DNA from: Prolixibacteraceae bacterium UBA6029 | Lineage (GTDB): Bacteria > Bacteroidota > Bacteroidia > Bacteroidales > Prolixibacteraceae | Assembly: GCA_002429385.1 (NCBI GenBank) | Contig: DIZL01000005.1 | Span: forward strand, 62,001 to 126,000 | Length of the DNA: 64,000 nt | Direction: 5' to 3' | In this document: positions 1 through 8,781 of the stretch, one piece after another | How the letters are laid out: each line of letters starts with the position of its first letter | How positions within the stretch are numbered: position 1 is the stretch's first letter | Position numbers and translations under genes: made by a program | The notes under the pieces: model-generated | What the model saw: only the letters and a program-made list of their open reading frames with translations | Databases searched by the model: none | Told to the model about the DNA's origin: nothing

Positions 1-433
1 CATAGGATACTTTTTGTGTTTCGCGGTCAATTAGTTTAATCAATACCCGACCATCGTTTACCGACATATTCCTTAATGTGGGACCGTATTTCTTCATCAG
101 CTCTTCTTCCGCTCTGCGAACATACACACGCCGATCTTTACCCCGGGCATCAGGTGAAACCTCCGCTTCATATTTTTTCAGCAATACTGCGGCCTCCCGG
201 GCATAGGGCAATACCTTTTTTACCCTCATCACCATTCTCCAAAATTGCTGATCATCGTTTCTACGGTTAAATTTGCTAAGTCCATATATGTTGACAGTCT
301 GCAAATCAACGTGTGGCAGAGTGTCATTATCTATCACTATTGTGTGTAGAAGCTGTGATACTGGAGTAATTTGCGCCTGTGCAACAAAGGAAAACGAAAT
401 GCATATCAGAAAGAAAATGAATAGTCGTTTCAT
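1..433 (-). CDS. DUF4294 family exported protein, 3' end cut by window
   Basis: Starts at the ATG at 433 and stays open for 144 codons to the window edge, so the C-terminus is missing. The first ~20 residues form a signal peptide (MKRLFIFFLICISF, then FVAQA before the likely cleavage site). The mature part has the layout I associate with DUF4294 proteins of Bacteroidota: a VDLQTVNIYG segment, a basic helix with RVKKVLPYARE, a Lys/Glu/Arg-rich coiled stretch and a final LIKLIDRETQ motif. Function is unknown; it is probably periplasmic. Divergent from arcA. Family assignment is from memory of the motif order and is fairly sure. Confidence 0.75.
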   Translation of the reverse strand, partial: MKRLFIFFLICISFSFVAQAQITPVSQLLHTIVIDNDTLPHVDLQTVNIYGLSKFNRRNDDQQFWRMVMRVKKVLPYAREAAVLLKKYEAEVSPDARGKDRRVYVRRAEEELMKKYGPTLRNMSVNDGRVLIKLIDRETQKVSY

Positions 434-521
434 AATTAAATTATTCCCTGCAAATATAGCCATATGTTATAAAACTGAAACGTTTGAAATTAGTTTACGG
501 TATCCTTCTGTTCAATGTTTG

Positions 522-529
522 TATCTTTG
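522..529 (+). promoter_or_regulatory. Bacteroidota -7 promoter element of arcA
   Basis: TATCTTTG matches the Bacteroidota -7 consensus TAnnTTTG and lies 19 bases before the arcA ATG. No convincing TTTG -33 box is seen at the usual ~20-base spacing, so this rests on the -7 match and position. Confidence 0.45.
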
Positions 530-548
530 ATGATATAAAAGAAAATTT

Positions 549-1823
549 ATGCAGTCAAATCAAAGGATTAAAATAGATGTTTGTTCCGAGTTTGGTCAGC
601 TGGAAGGAGTAATCGTTCATACCCCCGGCCAGGAAGTAGAGGAAATGACTCCTGAAAATGCCGAAAGAGCGCTCTATAGCGATATTCTGAATCTGTCGGT
701 TGCCAGTAGCGAGTATTCAGTATTTAAACGGGTCTTAAATAAAGTCACCCCAACCTTTGAAGTCAGGGACCTGCTTACGGATATTTTAAAGATTGACGAA
801 GTAAAATCTTTCCTGTTGAAAGAAATCTGTGTCAACGAAGGTGCCATGGATATATTCCCGGTCCTGATGGAACAGAATGCTGTTGAGCTTTCCAGACAAC
901 TCATACAGGGTGTTTTTCTTGAACGGAATAACCTGACCCGTTTCCTGAGCCAGGAACGCTTCAGCCTTCGTCCGCTGCATAACTTCCTATTTACCCGCGA
1001 TGCTTCCATGGCTGTTGGAAATGAAGTGCTTATTGGCAAAATGGCCAGTAAAGTCCGCGATCGGGAGGCAGTGATCATGAATGCCATTTTTAACAATCAT
1101 CCTTTGCTCGAAACAACAACGGTAAATCCAAACACTCCTGAGAACATTCGGAATTTCCCCGGCATCTCCATTGAAGGTGGCGACTTCCAGGTGGGTAGGG
1201 ATGACGTTCTGGTTATTGGCACAGGAATTCGTACAAGCACTCAAGGTATTGACTTTATACTCGAAAATATCAAATTAAAAAAGGAAGGTTTGCATCATAT
1301 TCTGATCCAGGAACTGCCAGATACTCCCGAATCATTCATTCATCTCGATATGGTCTTTACCTTCCTTGATGTGGATGCCTGCATGGTTTATGAACCCCTG
1401 ATCATGGGTACAAACCGTTTTCATACCATCCATATCCGTGTGGAAAACGGGAAAGTTATCGATATCAAAGAGTGTAAAAATCTGCCTAAGGCATTGAAAA
1501 GCCTTGGAATTGATATGATTCCCGTAAAGTGTGGGGGCGGTATTGACCGATGGACCCAGGAGCGTGAACAATGGCACAGTGGGGCTAATTTCCTTGCATT
1601 TGCTCCTGGTAAAGTCATCGGCTATGAACGCAATGTTCACACCATTGAGGAACTGAGCAGAAATAATTTCCAGATTATACAGTCTAAAGATTTACTGGAC
1701 GGTCTTTGCGAGATACCCGATGGGAAATGTGTAATAACAATTCCCGGATCTGAGCTTGCGCGGGGTGGTGGTGGTGCCCGCTGCATGTCAATGCCTATCC
1801 GAAGAAAAAGTGTGAACTGGTAG
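549..1823 (+). CDS. arcA: Arginine deiminase
   Basis: Hydrolyses L-arginine to citrulline and ammonium, the first step of the deiminase pathway or of arginine-based acid resistance; cytosolic. The 424-residue length is normal for the family. Guanidino-modifying-enzyme hallmarks are in order: the FTRDAS block with its Asp, EGGDF with the catalytic Glu region, a His-Leu-Asp in FIHLDMVFTFLD, and the nucleophile Cys in the C-terminal GGGGARCMSMP loop. No ornithine carbamoyltransferase, carbamate kinase or ArcD antiporter lies nearby, so this is a stand-alone gene, followed 9 bp later by a TrmH-type methyltransferase with which it is probably co-transcribed. Confidence 0.93.
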   Translation: MQSNQRIKIDVCSEFGQLEGVIVHTPGQEVEEMTPENAERALYSDILNLSVASSEYSVFKRVLNKVTPTFEVRDLLTDILKIDEVKSFLLKEICVNEGAMDIFPVLMEQNAVELSRQLIQGVFLERNNLTRFLSQERFSLRPLHNFLFTRDASMAVGNEVLIGKMASKVRDREAVIMNAIFNNHPLLETTTVNPNTPENIRNFPGISIEGGDFQVGRDDVLVIGTGIRTSTQGIDFILENIKLKKEGLHHILIQELPDTPESFIHLDMVFTFLDVDACMVYEPLIMGTNRFHTIHIRVENGKVIDIKECKNLPKALKSLGIDMIPVKCGGGIDRWTQEREQWHSGANFLAFAPGKVIGYERNVHTIEELSRNNFQIIQSKDLLDGLCEIPDGKCVITIPGSELARGGGGARCMSMPIRRKSVNW

Positions 1824-1832
1824 AAATATCTT

Positions 1833-2366
1833 ATGCGTAAATTAAAAAACAATGAACTCGACCGCTTATCGGTTGACGAATATAAAGAAATAGAAAAGAC
1901 CCACCTTACAGTAGTCCTCGACAATATCAGGAGTTGCAACAACATCGGCTCTGTGTTTCGGACCTCCGACGCTTTACTGATTGAAAAGGTTATCCTGTGT
2001 GGCATTACAGCTACTCCTCCCAACAAGGACATACATAAGACAGCACTGGATGCGGAGAAATCAGTCCCATGGGAATACTTTGACGAAACTGAGGCGGCAG
2101 TCACAAAGCTTAAGGAAGAAGGCTATAAAGTATTTGCCGTAGAACAGGTTGTGAACAGCATCATGCTTCCCGACTTTACTCCTGGAAGAGACCAGAAACT
2201 TGCGCTTGTATTTGGAAACGAAGTGAAAGGTGTCCAGCAGTCGGTGGTTGATCTATGTGATGGAGCCATCGAAATTCCACAATACGGAACCAAACATTCG
2301 TTCAATATTTCAGTAAGTGCCGGGATCGTATTGTGGGACCTGGTTTATAAGATTAGAAATTCTTGA
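1833..2366 (+). CDS. TrmH/SpoU-family RNA 2'-O-methyltransferase
   Basis: 177 residues forming a single SPOUT domain. The three family motifs are visible: NIGSVFRTSDA (motif 1), LALVFGNEVKGV (motif 2) and IEIPQYGTKHSFNISVSAG (motif 3), which build the deep trefoil knot that binds S-adenosylmethionine. It should methylate a ribose in tRNA or rRNA; the substrate cannot be told from sequence, and it lacks the N-terminal substrate-binding domain of RlmB-like enzymes. It follows arcA by 9 bp and its last 14 bases overlap the convergent M23 peptidase gene. Confidence 0.85.
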   Translation: MRKLKNNELDRLSVDEYKEIEKTHLTVVLDNIRSCNNIGSVFRTSDALLIEKVILCGITATPPNKDIHKTALDAEKSVPWEYFDETEAAVTKLKEEGYKVFAVEQVVNSIMLPDFTPGRDQKLALVFGNEVKGVQQSVVDLCDGAIEIPQYGTKHSFNISVSAGIVLWDLVYKIRNS

Positions 2367-3651
2367 TCGCTGCAAGCCTGGTCATCAACGAGTCTCTATG
2401 GACAGCAAATTCTTTCATGTCCTTTTCAGAAATCGACTTTGCTATTGGGGCTTTCATCTTCAATGGATCGATTGGTGTCCCATTCAGAAAAACCCTGAAA
2501 TCCAGGTGTGGTCCGGATGCAAGTCCGGTCATGCCTACATAACCGATTAAATCTGATTGCCTCACCCTGACACCCTTAGCAATTCCGGCTGCAAACTTAC
2601 TCAGGTGCATATAGCTGGTTACATAGGAGGAATTATTATGCTTTATTTTAAGGTAGTTCCCTCCTCCCGTTGGTTGATAACCTTTGTCAATAATTACGCC
2701 GTCTCCGATTGCGAGTACCGGTGTGCCGGTAGGGGCAGCATAATCAACACCATAATGGGGCCGATATATTTTAAGTACAGGATGAAACCTGCTCATCGAA
2801 AATACCGAACTGATGCGGCTAAACTTCAAAGGCGCTTTCAGAAAGGCTGTTTTTAGGCTTTTCCCAAGATTATTAAAGTAGCTTTCTTCATTGTCCTGAG
2901 TATAACGAAACGCGTAAAAATCCTCGCCGGCATGCACAAACTGAGTAGCGAAAATGCGTCCTATCCCGATCGATTTTCCAAAGACAAAATTCTCTTCGTA
3001 AATTACCTTAAACTTGTCGCCCTTCTTGAGTCCGTAAAAGTCAATGCTCCAGGCATAAATATCAGACAGTTTCATGGCAAAATTCGGGTCCAGTGCCTGC
3101 TCTTTCATGGTGTTCCATAGCGATGAGGTGATTTCCCCACTGGCCGTTTTAATCTGGGTAATGATGGGCTTTTTATCCCGGTGTATCTGCAGGCTATCCC
3201 TTAAGTTGTATACCACATAATCAACCGGACTGATTTCATAGATGAAATATTCAATTTTGGCAGCATCCTTTTTATTCATGAAGAAATAAAAGTTATTGTT
3301 GACCTTCATCTTCCGTACATCAAATGTAAGCACTGATTTCTTTGAAATCTCATCAACTCTGGTCATCGATACTCCTTTGCTGACAAGGATGTCCGAAAGA
3401 TTCTGACCCGACCTGACCTGCCCCGGAACGACGGTAAACGAATCGACCGGAAGGTTAAATAGTAATACCGGTTCAGGGACTTTTACTTCGCCCTGTTTGA
3501 CCAGTTCACGCTCAATGCGGATGGTGTCGTAATGATCGTATATGAAATAGGCAACTTGTAACAGGAAGATAAATATAACTAGTCCAATTAAGGTATTTGA
3601 GAGGCGTCTGTACCTTTGATAAAGGCTTTTAATGTTCATATTGTTTTTCAT
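2353..3651 (-). CDS. M23-family peptidoglycan endopeptidase
   Basis: 432 residues with an N-terminal membrane anchor (about residues 17-37, LIGLVIFIFLLQVAYFI), a long OapA/LysM-like middle region and a C-terminal LytM domain. It probably cuts cross-links in the cell wall during growth or division. The zinc site shows HYGVDYAAPTGTP (His and Asp ligands) and YMHLSKF (catalytic His). The usual third ligand motif HxH reads GPHLDFR here, so the last His is replaced by Asp (see findings). Its 3' end overlaps the TrmH-family gene by 14 bp. A nearby in-frame ATG at 3639 is a possible alternative start. Confidence 0.85.
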   Translation of the reverse strand: MKNNMNIKSLYQRYRRLSNTLIGLVIFIFLLQVAYFIYDHYDTIRIERELVKQGEVKVPEPVLLFNLPVDSFTVVPGQVRSGQNLSDILVSKGVSMTRVDEISKKSVLTFDVRKMKVNNNFYFFMNKKDAAKIEYFIYEISPVDYVVYNLRDSLQIHRDKKPIITQIKTASGEITSSLWNTMKEQALDPNFAMKLSDIYAWSIDFYGLKKGDKFKVIYEENFVFGKSIGIGRIFATQFVHAGEDFYAFRYTQDNEESYFNNLGKSLKTAFLKAPLKFSRISSVFSMSRFHPVLKIYRPHYGVDYAAPTGTPVLAIGDGVIIDKGYQPTGGGNYLKIKHNNSSYVTSYMHLSKFAAGIAKGVRVRQSDLIGYVGMTGLASGPHLDFRVFLNGTPIDPLKMKAPIAKSISEKDMKEFAVHRDSLMTRLAAIKNF

Positions 3652-3853
3652 TTTGCGGAATTAACCATCCGAATCGTTCACACAGTAATTCAGGCGGTGA
3701 TGATTTAATTCTATATATAAATACAACCAGGGAAATACTTATTAATTGTAGGTAAGTCATTCCCTGACGATAATTTTTGTTCTTTTCAAATGTAATAAAA
3801 ATAGCAGGGATTCATAACATGCCCTTTTATCAAAGGGTAGAATCCGATCCCCC

Positions 3854-3867
3854 GGATTAATTAATCC
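3854..3867. repeat. 14-bp perfect palindrome between two minus-strand genes
   Basis: GGATTAATTAATCC is its own reverse complement. It sits in the 299-bp gap upstream of the M23 peptidase gene and downstream of the YitT gene; it could be an operator or chance. Nothing else was recognised in this gap. Confidence 0.3.
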
Positions 3868-3950
3868 CCGGTGTAATTGACTGGTATTTTAACCCTTAGC
3901 CTTACAATTAAAATCACTTAAAAATTGTTAAAGATCTTAACCCAAACTGA

Positions 3951-4841
3951 TCAGCCTTTTATTTTGTCGAAGCCCTGACCGTAAACACCCATCACACTGG
4001 CCATGGATATAAATGCATCCGGGTCAATTTCCTTCACCTTTCTGAAAATTATGCTGGTCTCCTTCTTCCGGACAATCGTCAATAAGACCTTTACATTTTC
4101 CTGTGTATACCAGCCTTTTCCGTCCAAAACGGTTACTCCGCGCAAGGTTTCATTGTTGATGAAATCTGCAATTTCTTCGTATTTGGGTGAGAAGATAAAT
4201 ATTTGTGCCGATGCATTCGATCCGCTTAAATAGGCATCAAGGGTATACGAAACGACAGCCATCGAAACAAATCCGTAGACCATCTTATCGATTGAATGCA
4301 GCAGAAAAAAGGATGAGCCGATAATGATGACATCACAATACATGATGATCCGGCCCGGGCTGATGTTGTGGTACTTATTGATTATCATGGCAATAATATC
4401 GGTTCCCCCGGTGCTTCCACCCCTCGAAAAGACCAGACCTATACCGACGCCCCCTAACATCCCCCCCAACACTGCTGAAAGAAAATTGTCTTTGATGATT
4501 GCTTCAGGAAATAAACTTTGTGGAATTGAAAATAAAAGCGAAAGAACAATCATGCTGAAGATTGTCTTTATGCCGAAGCTTGCCCCAAGAATTTTCATGG
4601 CAATGGCTACCAATACCACGTTGATCAGAAAGAATGTCAATCCAATTGGGATCTTGGTACTATAAAATATAACAGCGGATAAGCCGCTGATTCCGCCCCC
4701 GGTAATCCGGGCCGGCACTAAAAATAATATCCACGACAATGCATAAAGGCTTAAGCCAATGAGCATGATTGAATAGTCCAGGACGATAGTCCGGACTTTG
4801 TGCTTTCGGGTATGAACCATTTCCTGAAGATTTAATGTCAT
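3951..4841 (-). CDS. YitT family membrane protein (DUF161 + DUF2179)
   Basis: 296 residues: five to six predicted membrane helices in the first ~200 residues, with the glycine-rich AGGxxG-like motifs GGGISGLSAVIF and GGSTGGTDIIA typical of the YitT_membrane domain, then a soluble C-terminal DUF2179 domain (GVTVLDGKGWYT..., KVLLTIVRKKE). Function is not established for the family. It stands alone; the gaps on both sides hold no recognised gene. Confidence 0.87.
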   Translation of the reverse strand: MTLNLQEMVHTRKHKVRTIVLDYSIMLIGLSLYALSWILFLVPARITGGGISGLSAVIFYSTKIPIGLTFFLINVVLVAIAMKILGASFGIKTIFSMIVLSLLFSIPQSLFPEAIIKDNFLSAVLGGMLGGVGIGLVFSRGGSTGGTDIIAMIINKYHNISPGRIIMYCDVIIIGSSFFLLHSIDKMVYGFVSMAVVSYTLDAYLSGSNASAQIFIFSPKYEEIADFINNETLRGVTVLDGKGWYTQENVKVLLTIVRKKETSIIFRKVKEIDPDAFISMASVMGVYGQGFDKIKG

Positions 4842-5007
4842 ACAAAATACGGATTAATAATTGAGCTGCAAAAAAACCTCCTTCCCAGTCCGTAATTTAT
4901 GCGATAAATCACCTGATGGCAGACTTAATGATAATATTACATTGCATAATTGATCCTTTTCATTGAAATCAGCTTCGCTTGTGAATGTTACTGATCATTG
5001 ATTTTTC

Positions 5008-5015
5008 TACTTTTG
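5008..5015 (+). promoter_or_regulatory. TAnnTTTG element immediately before ispE
   Basis: TACTTTTG lies only 4 bases before the ispE ATG. If this is the -7 box, transcription would start at or next to the ATG and the mRNA would be leaderless or nearly so. No good -33 box was found at the usual spacing. Confidence 0.35.
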
Positions 5016-5019
5016 TGTT

Positions 5020-5832
5020 ATGATTGCATTTCCAAACGCCAAAATAAATATTGGTCTTCATATCACCGAAAAGCGGCCCGATGGTTTTCACAATCTTGAG
5101 ACCGTCTTCTTTCCGGTGGGCTGGAGCGATATGCTCGAATTTGTGGAGTCCGAAGAAATCCATTTCACCACCAGCGGTATCGACATTGCGGGTGATCCCG
5201 AATCCAACCTGGTCATGAAAGCCTACCATCTCCTGAAAAAGGACTTTGAATTGCCAGCGCTAAGGATTCATTTGCACAAACAGATTCCCCATGGAGCCGG
5301 CCTTGGCGGTGGTTCGTCCGACGGGGCATTCATGCTTCAAATGCTGAATAAAACGTTCAATCTGAAACTTTCCGAAGAACAATTACTCAGTTATGCTGCC
5401 GTTTTAGGGAGCGATTGTCCGTTTTTTATACTGAACAAACCGGTTTATGCCACCGGAAGAGGCGAAATTATGACCCCGGTTGAGGTCCGGCTTAATGATA
5501 TGTTCATATTACTCATTAAACCACCCGTCGAGGTTTCAACCGCCAAAGCTTTTAGGTTGGTGACTCCAGATAAATCCGAATTTCCTCTGCCCGCCTTGCT
5601 CCGTCTTCCGGCTCAGGAGTGGAAAGGAAAAGTGATTAATCAGTTTGAACGTTCTGTCTTTCAGCAGTATCCTGAGATTTCAGAAATCAGAAAGAGGCTG
5701 TATGACCTGGGCGCTGTCTATGCTTCGATGTCGGGCAGCGGTTCATGTGTTTTTGGTCTGTTTGAAGAGTCTCCGGTCAACTATATAAGCGTGTTTCCCA
5801 CACCATTCTTAACATTCAGTCAGAAAATCTAA
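5020..5832 (+). CDS. ispE: 4-diphosphocytidyl-2-C-methyl-D-erythritol kinase
   Basis: GHMP-family kinase of the non-mevalonate (MEP) isoprenoid pathway: phosphorylates CDP-methylerythritol with ATP in the cytosol. 270 residues, normal length. The N-terminal FPNAKINIGLHI carries the conserved Lys; PHGAGLGGGSSDGA (about residues 89-102) is the ATP-binding GHMP loop; MSGSGSCVFGLF near the C-terminus is GHMP motif 3. The start is fixed by the conserved N-terminal motif, which begins only four residues after this Met. Monocistronic as far as can be seen. Confidence 0.95.
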   Translation: MIAFPNAKINIGLHITEKRPDGFHNLETVFFPVGWSDMLEFVESEEIHFTTSGIDIAGDPESNLVMKAYHLLKKDFELPALRIHLHKQIPHGAGLGGGSSDGAFMLQMLNKTFNLKLSEEQLLSYAAVLGSDCPFFILNKPVYATGRGEIMTPVEVRLNDMFILLIKPPVEVSTAKAFRLVTPDKSEFPLPALLRLPAQEWKGKVINQFERSVFQQYPEISEIRKRLYDLGAVYASMSGSGSCVFGLFEESPVNYISVFPTPFLTFSQKI

Positions 5833-5850
5833 ATCCGTTAAGGTTTTATT

Positions 5851-5933
5851 AAGATAAGTTTATCTTTTATTTAACTGTTTGACGTGTATCTTTTTTCACT
5901 TTTCTGTGTCTTAATAGTGAAAACAAAAGATAC
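5851..5933. promoter_or_regulatory. Two inverted repeats between ispE and the small exported-protein gene
   Basis: 5851-5866 reads AAGATAA-GT-TTATCTT, perfect 7-bp arms. 5886-5899 and 5917-5933 form a second, longer hairpin (GTATCTTTT and TTCAC on one side, GTGAAAACAAAAGATAC on the other) with a 2-base bulge and 17-base loop. The second lies 44-91 bases before the downstream ATG, so it may be in that gene's leader or promoter. Confidence 0.4.
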
Positions 5934-5976
5934 TGAAACAGCCGGTTGTTATTTCCGGATCACAAACAATTAAAAG

Positions 5977-6360
5977 ATGAATACAATGAAAACAAAAATT
6001 AGTACACTTACCCTACTTTCTGCTCTTGGAATTATTGGTTTAATAAATATCAATGCAATTGCAGACAACAGTAAAACAGTCAACACTGAAACAGCTACCG
6101 TGGGAAATGAAATGTTAGCCTCTGAAGTACAACTACACGAAATGACCCTTGTCTACTCTCCTGAAGCCTTTACCGCCAGGGATATTGATGCGGAAATCGA
6201 AAAGCATGTGACCAAAGAATCCCTTCCGAAGGAAAATGTCGAAGTTGAGGCAAATTTGCCTGATTCAGTAAAAACGATTACGGCTTCCGAAAGTGACGCG
6301 CAAATCTCAAAATATGCAAAGAAGATGGTTGCTTTAGCAAAATCACGAGACAAGAAATAA
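5977..6360 (+). CDS. Small exported protein of unknown function
   Basis: 127 residues. A signal peptide is clear: basic start MNTMKTK, a hydrophobic stretch (about residues 10-27) and a probable cleavage after NAIA. The mature part is acidic in the middle and Lys-rich at the end (MVALAKSRDKK), with no cysteines and no domain I recognise. It is preceded by inverted repeats and followed 86 bp later by a strong terminator, so it is likely a separate transcript. An ATG at 5986 is a possible alternative start. Confidence 0.65.
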   Translation: MNTMKTKISTLTLLSALGIIGLININAIADNSKTVNTETATVGNEMLASEVQLHEMTLVYSPEAFTARDIDAEIEKHVTKESLPKENVEVEANLPDSVKTITASESDAQISKYAKKMVALAKSRDKK

Positions 6361-6445
6361 ACTATGAAATTATTTCTACTTCTCAGGGAAGAATCCCATC
6401 AGGGAATTCCGGATCTTATAAATTACCACGCTACATATTTCCCTT

Positions 6446-6483
6446 AAAAAGAGCTGTTCCAATCGGGAGCAGCTCTTTTTTTT
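6446..6483. terminator. Bidirectional intrinsic terminator
   Basis: AAAAAGAGCTGTTCC pairs with GGGAGCAGCTCTTTTT around a short loop; a T-run follows on the plus strand and an A-run precedes, so it can act on both the small exported-protein gene and the convergent exporter genes. Confidence 0.85.
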
Positions 6484-6563
6484 ATTTGCCTGTCCGGCCT
6501 AGGACGTTCCCGGCAGACAATTCCCTTTCCTGTTTAAGATCCTTGCCTTTGTTATTCCTGAAC

Positions 6564-7067
6564 TTAAACCGTAACCTCTTTTTTCTTGTTGAATTTTGAT
6601 TTCTTGATCGATTCCTTCCTCGAAAGCAGCATCGGAATGGCTACCCCTGTGCCGAGTGAGATAAGGATAAACATCGCTTTGGCTCCATTATTAACAGTGC
6701 TAATGAGCGATTGCAGGTAATCGTCGGTATTCTCAATGCTTGTGAGGGCAATGAGCCCAAGCATCATCTTATAGGCAAACATGCCCGGAACCATTGGTAT
6801 TACTGAAGGGATCGAAAAAACAAGCGGAGGGCTGTTTCTCATGTGCGCCATCTGAATGCTGATTATTCCAATCGCTGTTGCCCCCAGAAAGGAAGCAAAT
6901 ATGATTCCGATGTCAAAATTCATAACCGTAAATTTAATCAATCCTCCAACGGCGCCCAACATGCCAATGGATAAGATTGCCCGACGAGGAACGTTAAACA
7001 GGACAGCGAATCCCATGGCAGCGATGCCAGCCCAAAAACTCTTTGTAATTATCTCGAGGAATATCAT
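6564..7067 (-). CDS. Threonine/serine exporter, small subunit (YjjB-like, ThrE C-terminal half)
   Basis: 167 residues with about five membrane helices, matching the C-terminal ThrE_2 half of split threonine/serine exporters. Helices are separated by short loops, and SIPSVIPMVPGMFAYKMMLG is the conserved core of this family. It should work together with the upstream YjjP-like subunit in exporting small amino acids or, as shown for E. coli YjjPB, dicarboxylates such as succinate; the substrate here is unknown. One base separates it from the upstream gene, so the two form one operon. Confidence 0.85.
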   Translation of the reverse strand: MIFLEIITKSFWAGIAAMGFAVLFNVPRRAILSIGMLGAVGGLIKFTVMNFDIGIIFASFLGATAIGIISIQMAHMRNSPPLVFSIPSVIPMVPGMFAYKMMLGLIALTSIENTDDYLQSLISTVNNGAKAMFILISLGTGVAIPMLLSRKESIKKSKFNKKKEVTV

Positions 7068-7068
7068 C

Positions 7069-7836
7069 TTAGAAATTTAAAATCATTTTTACTGACAGCA
7101 GGCCCATTGCAATCGAAAAGGCAATCATCAATCCGTTCATGGCGCGAACCATCCCGTTTTGAATGTTCCCGTCCATCAGGTCGGTTACCGAGTTGATCAG
7201 GGGTATTCCCGGTACCAGGAACAATACCGAAGTCGCCAGGGCCTTGTCGGGTTCAGTTCCGATTTTCAGGTATTCGGCCGTTCCGGCGATCAATGATGCG
7301 GCAAATGCAGCGAAGAAGATGCAAAGGTATGGGTTGAATTTGGCTTTGGTGGCTTCCTGCCTCACAAATAATCCTGCGACTGTTGCCACAAATGCCACGG
7401 TCATTTCAATATACCCGCCGCCAAATATCCGGCAGAATCCTGCACCGGCCAGTCCCACCATGCCTAATACAACCAGCCGGGGGTAATGCGGAAGCGCTTT
7501 CAGGCGCTGAACTTCCTCCGAAATTTGGGCAATCGTCCAGTCCTGCTCCATCACGTTCCAGCTCAAATGACTGATCCCGCTGACGATCCTGAAATTCGCC
7601 CCATGTGGCGAAATACGCTTCAACCGACTGAAGAAATGCTGCTGATCTTTTTCTATGATCGTAAGCATCAGTGCACGCTGGGTGATCAGCAGTTCGATGC
7701 CATACCCCAACCCCCGTGCTATCCGTTCCATGGTGATCCGTGTTCGGTTTGTACTTGCTCCCGAACTCATGAGCAGAGCCCCAATCTCCAGCAGAATGGT
7801 ACCAACTGATTGGGCGTTTTCATTTAAAGTCTTCAT
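7069..7836 (-). CDS. Threonine/serine exporter, large subunit (YjjP-like, ThrE N-terminal half)
   Basis: 255 residues. The first ~110 residues are soluble and carry the SSGASTNRTRITMERIARGLG segment typical of the ThrE N-terminal domain; about five membrane helices follow, including VLFLVPGIPLINSVTDLMDGN, the family's conserved motif. Partner of the 167-residue membrane subunit one base downstream. In actinobacterial ThrE the two halves are one protein; here, as in E. coli YjjP/YjjB, they are separate. Confidence 0.87.
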   Translation of the reverse strand: MKTLNENAQSVGTILLEIGALLMSSGASTNRTRITMERIARGLGYGIELLITQRALMLTIIEKDQQHFFSRLKRISPHGANFRIVSGISHLSWNVMEQDWTIAQISEEVQRLKALPHYPRLVVLGMVGLAGAGFCRIFGGGYIEMTVAFVATVAGLFVRQEATKAKFNPYLCIFFAAFAASLIAGTAEYLKIGTEPDKALATSVLFLVPGIPLINSVTDLMDGNIQNGMVRAMNGLMIAFSIAMGLLSVKMILNF

Positions 7837-7870
7837 TGATAATGTTGCTGATGTTTTTTCAAAGAGAACA

Positions 7871-7878
7871 CAAAATTA
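7871..7878 (-). promoter_or_regulatory. Putative -7 promoter element of the exporter operon
   Basis: On the minus strand this reads TAATTTTG (TAnnTTTG), 34 bases before the exporter ATG. No clear -33 box. Confidence 0.35.
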
Positions 7879-8098
7879 GAGGTTTATTGATTTCAGAATG
7901 AATAATTACTGCTTATACACCCATATTGAATGAAATGTTTACATTAAACCTGAAATTCGCTGCACAAATGCATCAATTTTAAGCAGAAGTTCGTTAAATG
8001 ACTGAAGTCTTGAGTGGATAACCCTCCTCATCCTTTCATTGGGCAACATTTTAAACCTATTGGGCATAAACTTGTTGTTCAATTTCAAAATAGTATTG

Positions 8099-8779
8099 AT
8101 GCATTATAAAGAAGAAAATAAACCATTGACTTTTCAATTAATTGAAGTTACGGTTACCGGGAACGTGGAAATATCCCCCGATGTTTACCTGATCTCCTGG
8201 AAGCGAATGCATGATTTCCAACCCGGGCAGGTCGTTAAAATCACGGATAATCCTGAATTAACTCCCCGCATATACAGTATTTGCAGCGGCAATAAGGAGG
8301 ATGAAATCAGGGTGCTGTTTAACGTGAAGCAAGGAGGCCTCTTGACCCCCCGTCTTGCCGGTATGATTCCGGGCATGAAAATATTCGTATCCGAACCTTA
8401 CGGAAGTTTTAAAGACGCAAAACAACCCTCATATTGGATTGCCGGAGGAACCGGTATCGCACCTTTTTATAGTATGTTTCGCTCCGGATATTCTGAAAAT
8501 AAAACATTGATTCATGGCGTCAGTTATCTCAGTCATTTCTATTTTGAAGATGAACTCGAAGAAGCGATGGGCGAACGATACATCCGCTGCTGTTCCCGCG
8601 AACAATCGTGCAATGTGTTTCCCGGACGAATTACCAGATACCTCGAAGAAATAAATGATCTTCCGGCTGATATTAACTATTATCTTTGCGGCAAGGCTCT
8701 GATGGTTGTCGAGGTACGCGATCTGCTTATTTCAAAAGGCGTTCCGTTCGAAAATATCCTTGCTGAAATATACTTTTAA
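8099..8779 (+). CDS. FAD/NAD(P)H-binding oxidoreductase, ferredoxin-NADP+ reductase type
   Basis: Read from the ATG at 8099 (226 residues); an upstream ATG at 8039 would add 20 residues that do not match the family. It has the two-domain flavodoxin/ferredoxin reductase layout: PRIYSICSG is the FAD-binding RxYS motif, GGTGIAPFYSMFRSG is the NAD(P)-binding glycine loop, and YYLCGKALMV is the C-terminal CGxxxMV nucleotide motif. It probably moves electrons between NADPH and ferredoxin or flavodoxin. It lies 2 bp upstream of rlmN, a radical-SAM enzyme that needs reduced flavodoxin, so it may supply electrons to it (inference). Confidence 0.8.
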   Translation: MHYKEENKPLTFQLIEVTVTGNVEISPDVYLISWKRMHDFQPGQVVKITDNPELTPRIYSICSGNKEDEIRVLFNVKQGGLLTPRLAGMIPGMKIFVSEPYGSFKDAKQPSYWIAGGTGIAPFYSMFRSGYSENKTLIHGVSYLSHFYFEDELEEAMGERYIRCCSREQSCNVFPGRITRYLEEINDLPADINYYLCGKALMVVEVRDLLISKGVPFENILAEIYF

Positions 8780-8781
8780 AA

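Noticed and set aside
273..530. 85-codon plus-strand open frame near the left edge
   Set aside because: It lies antisense to the DUF4294 gene, whose signal peptide and conserved motifs are clear on the minus strand.
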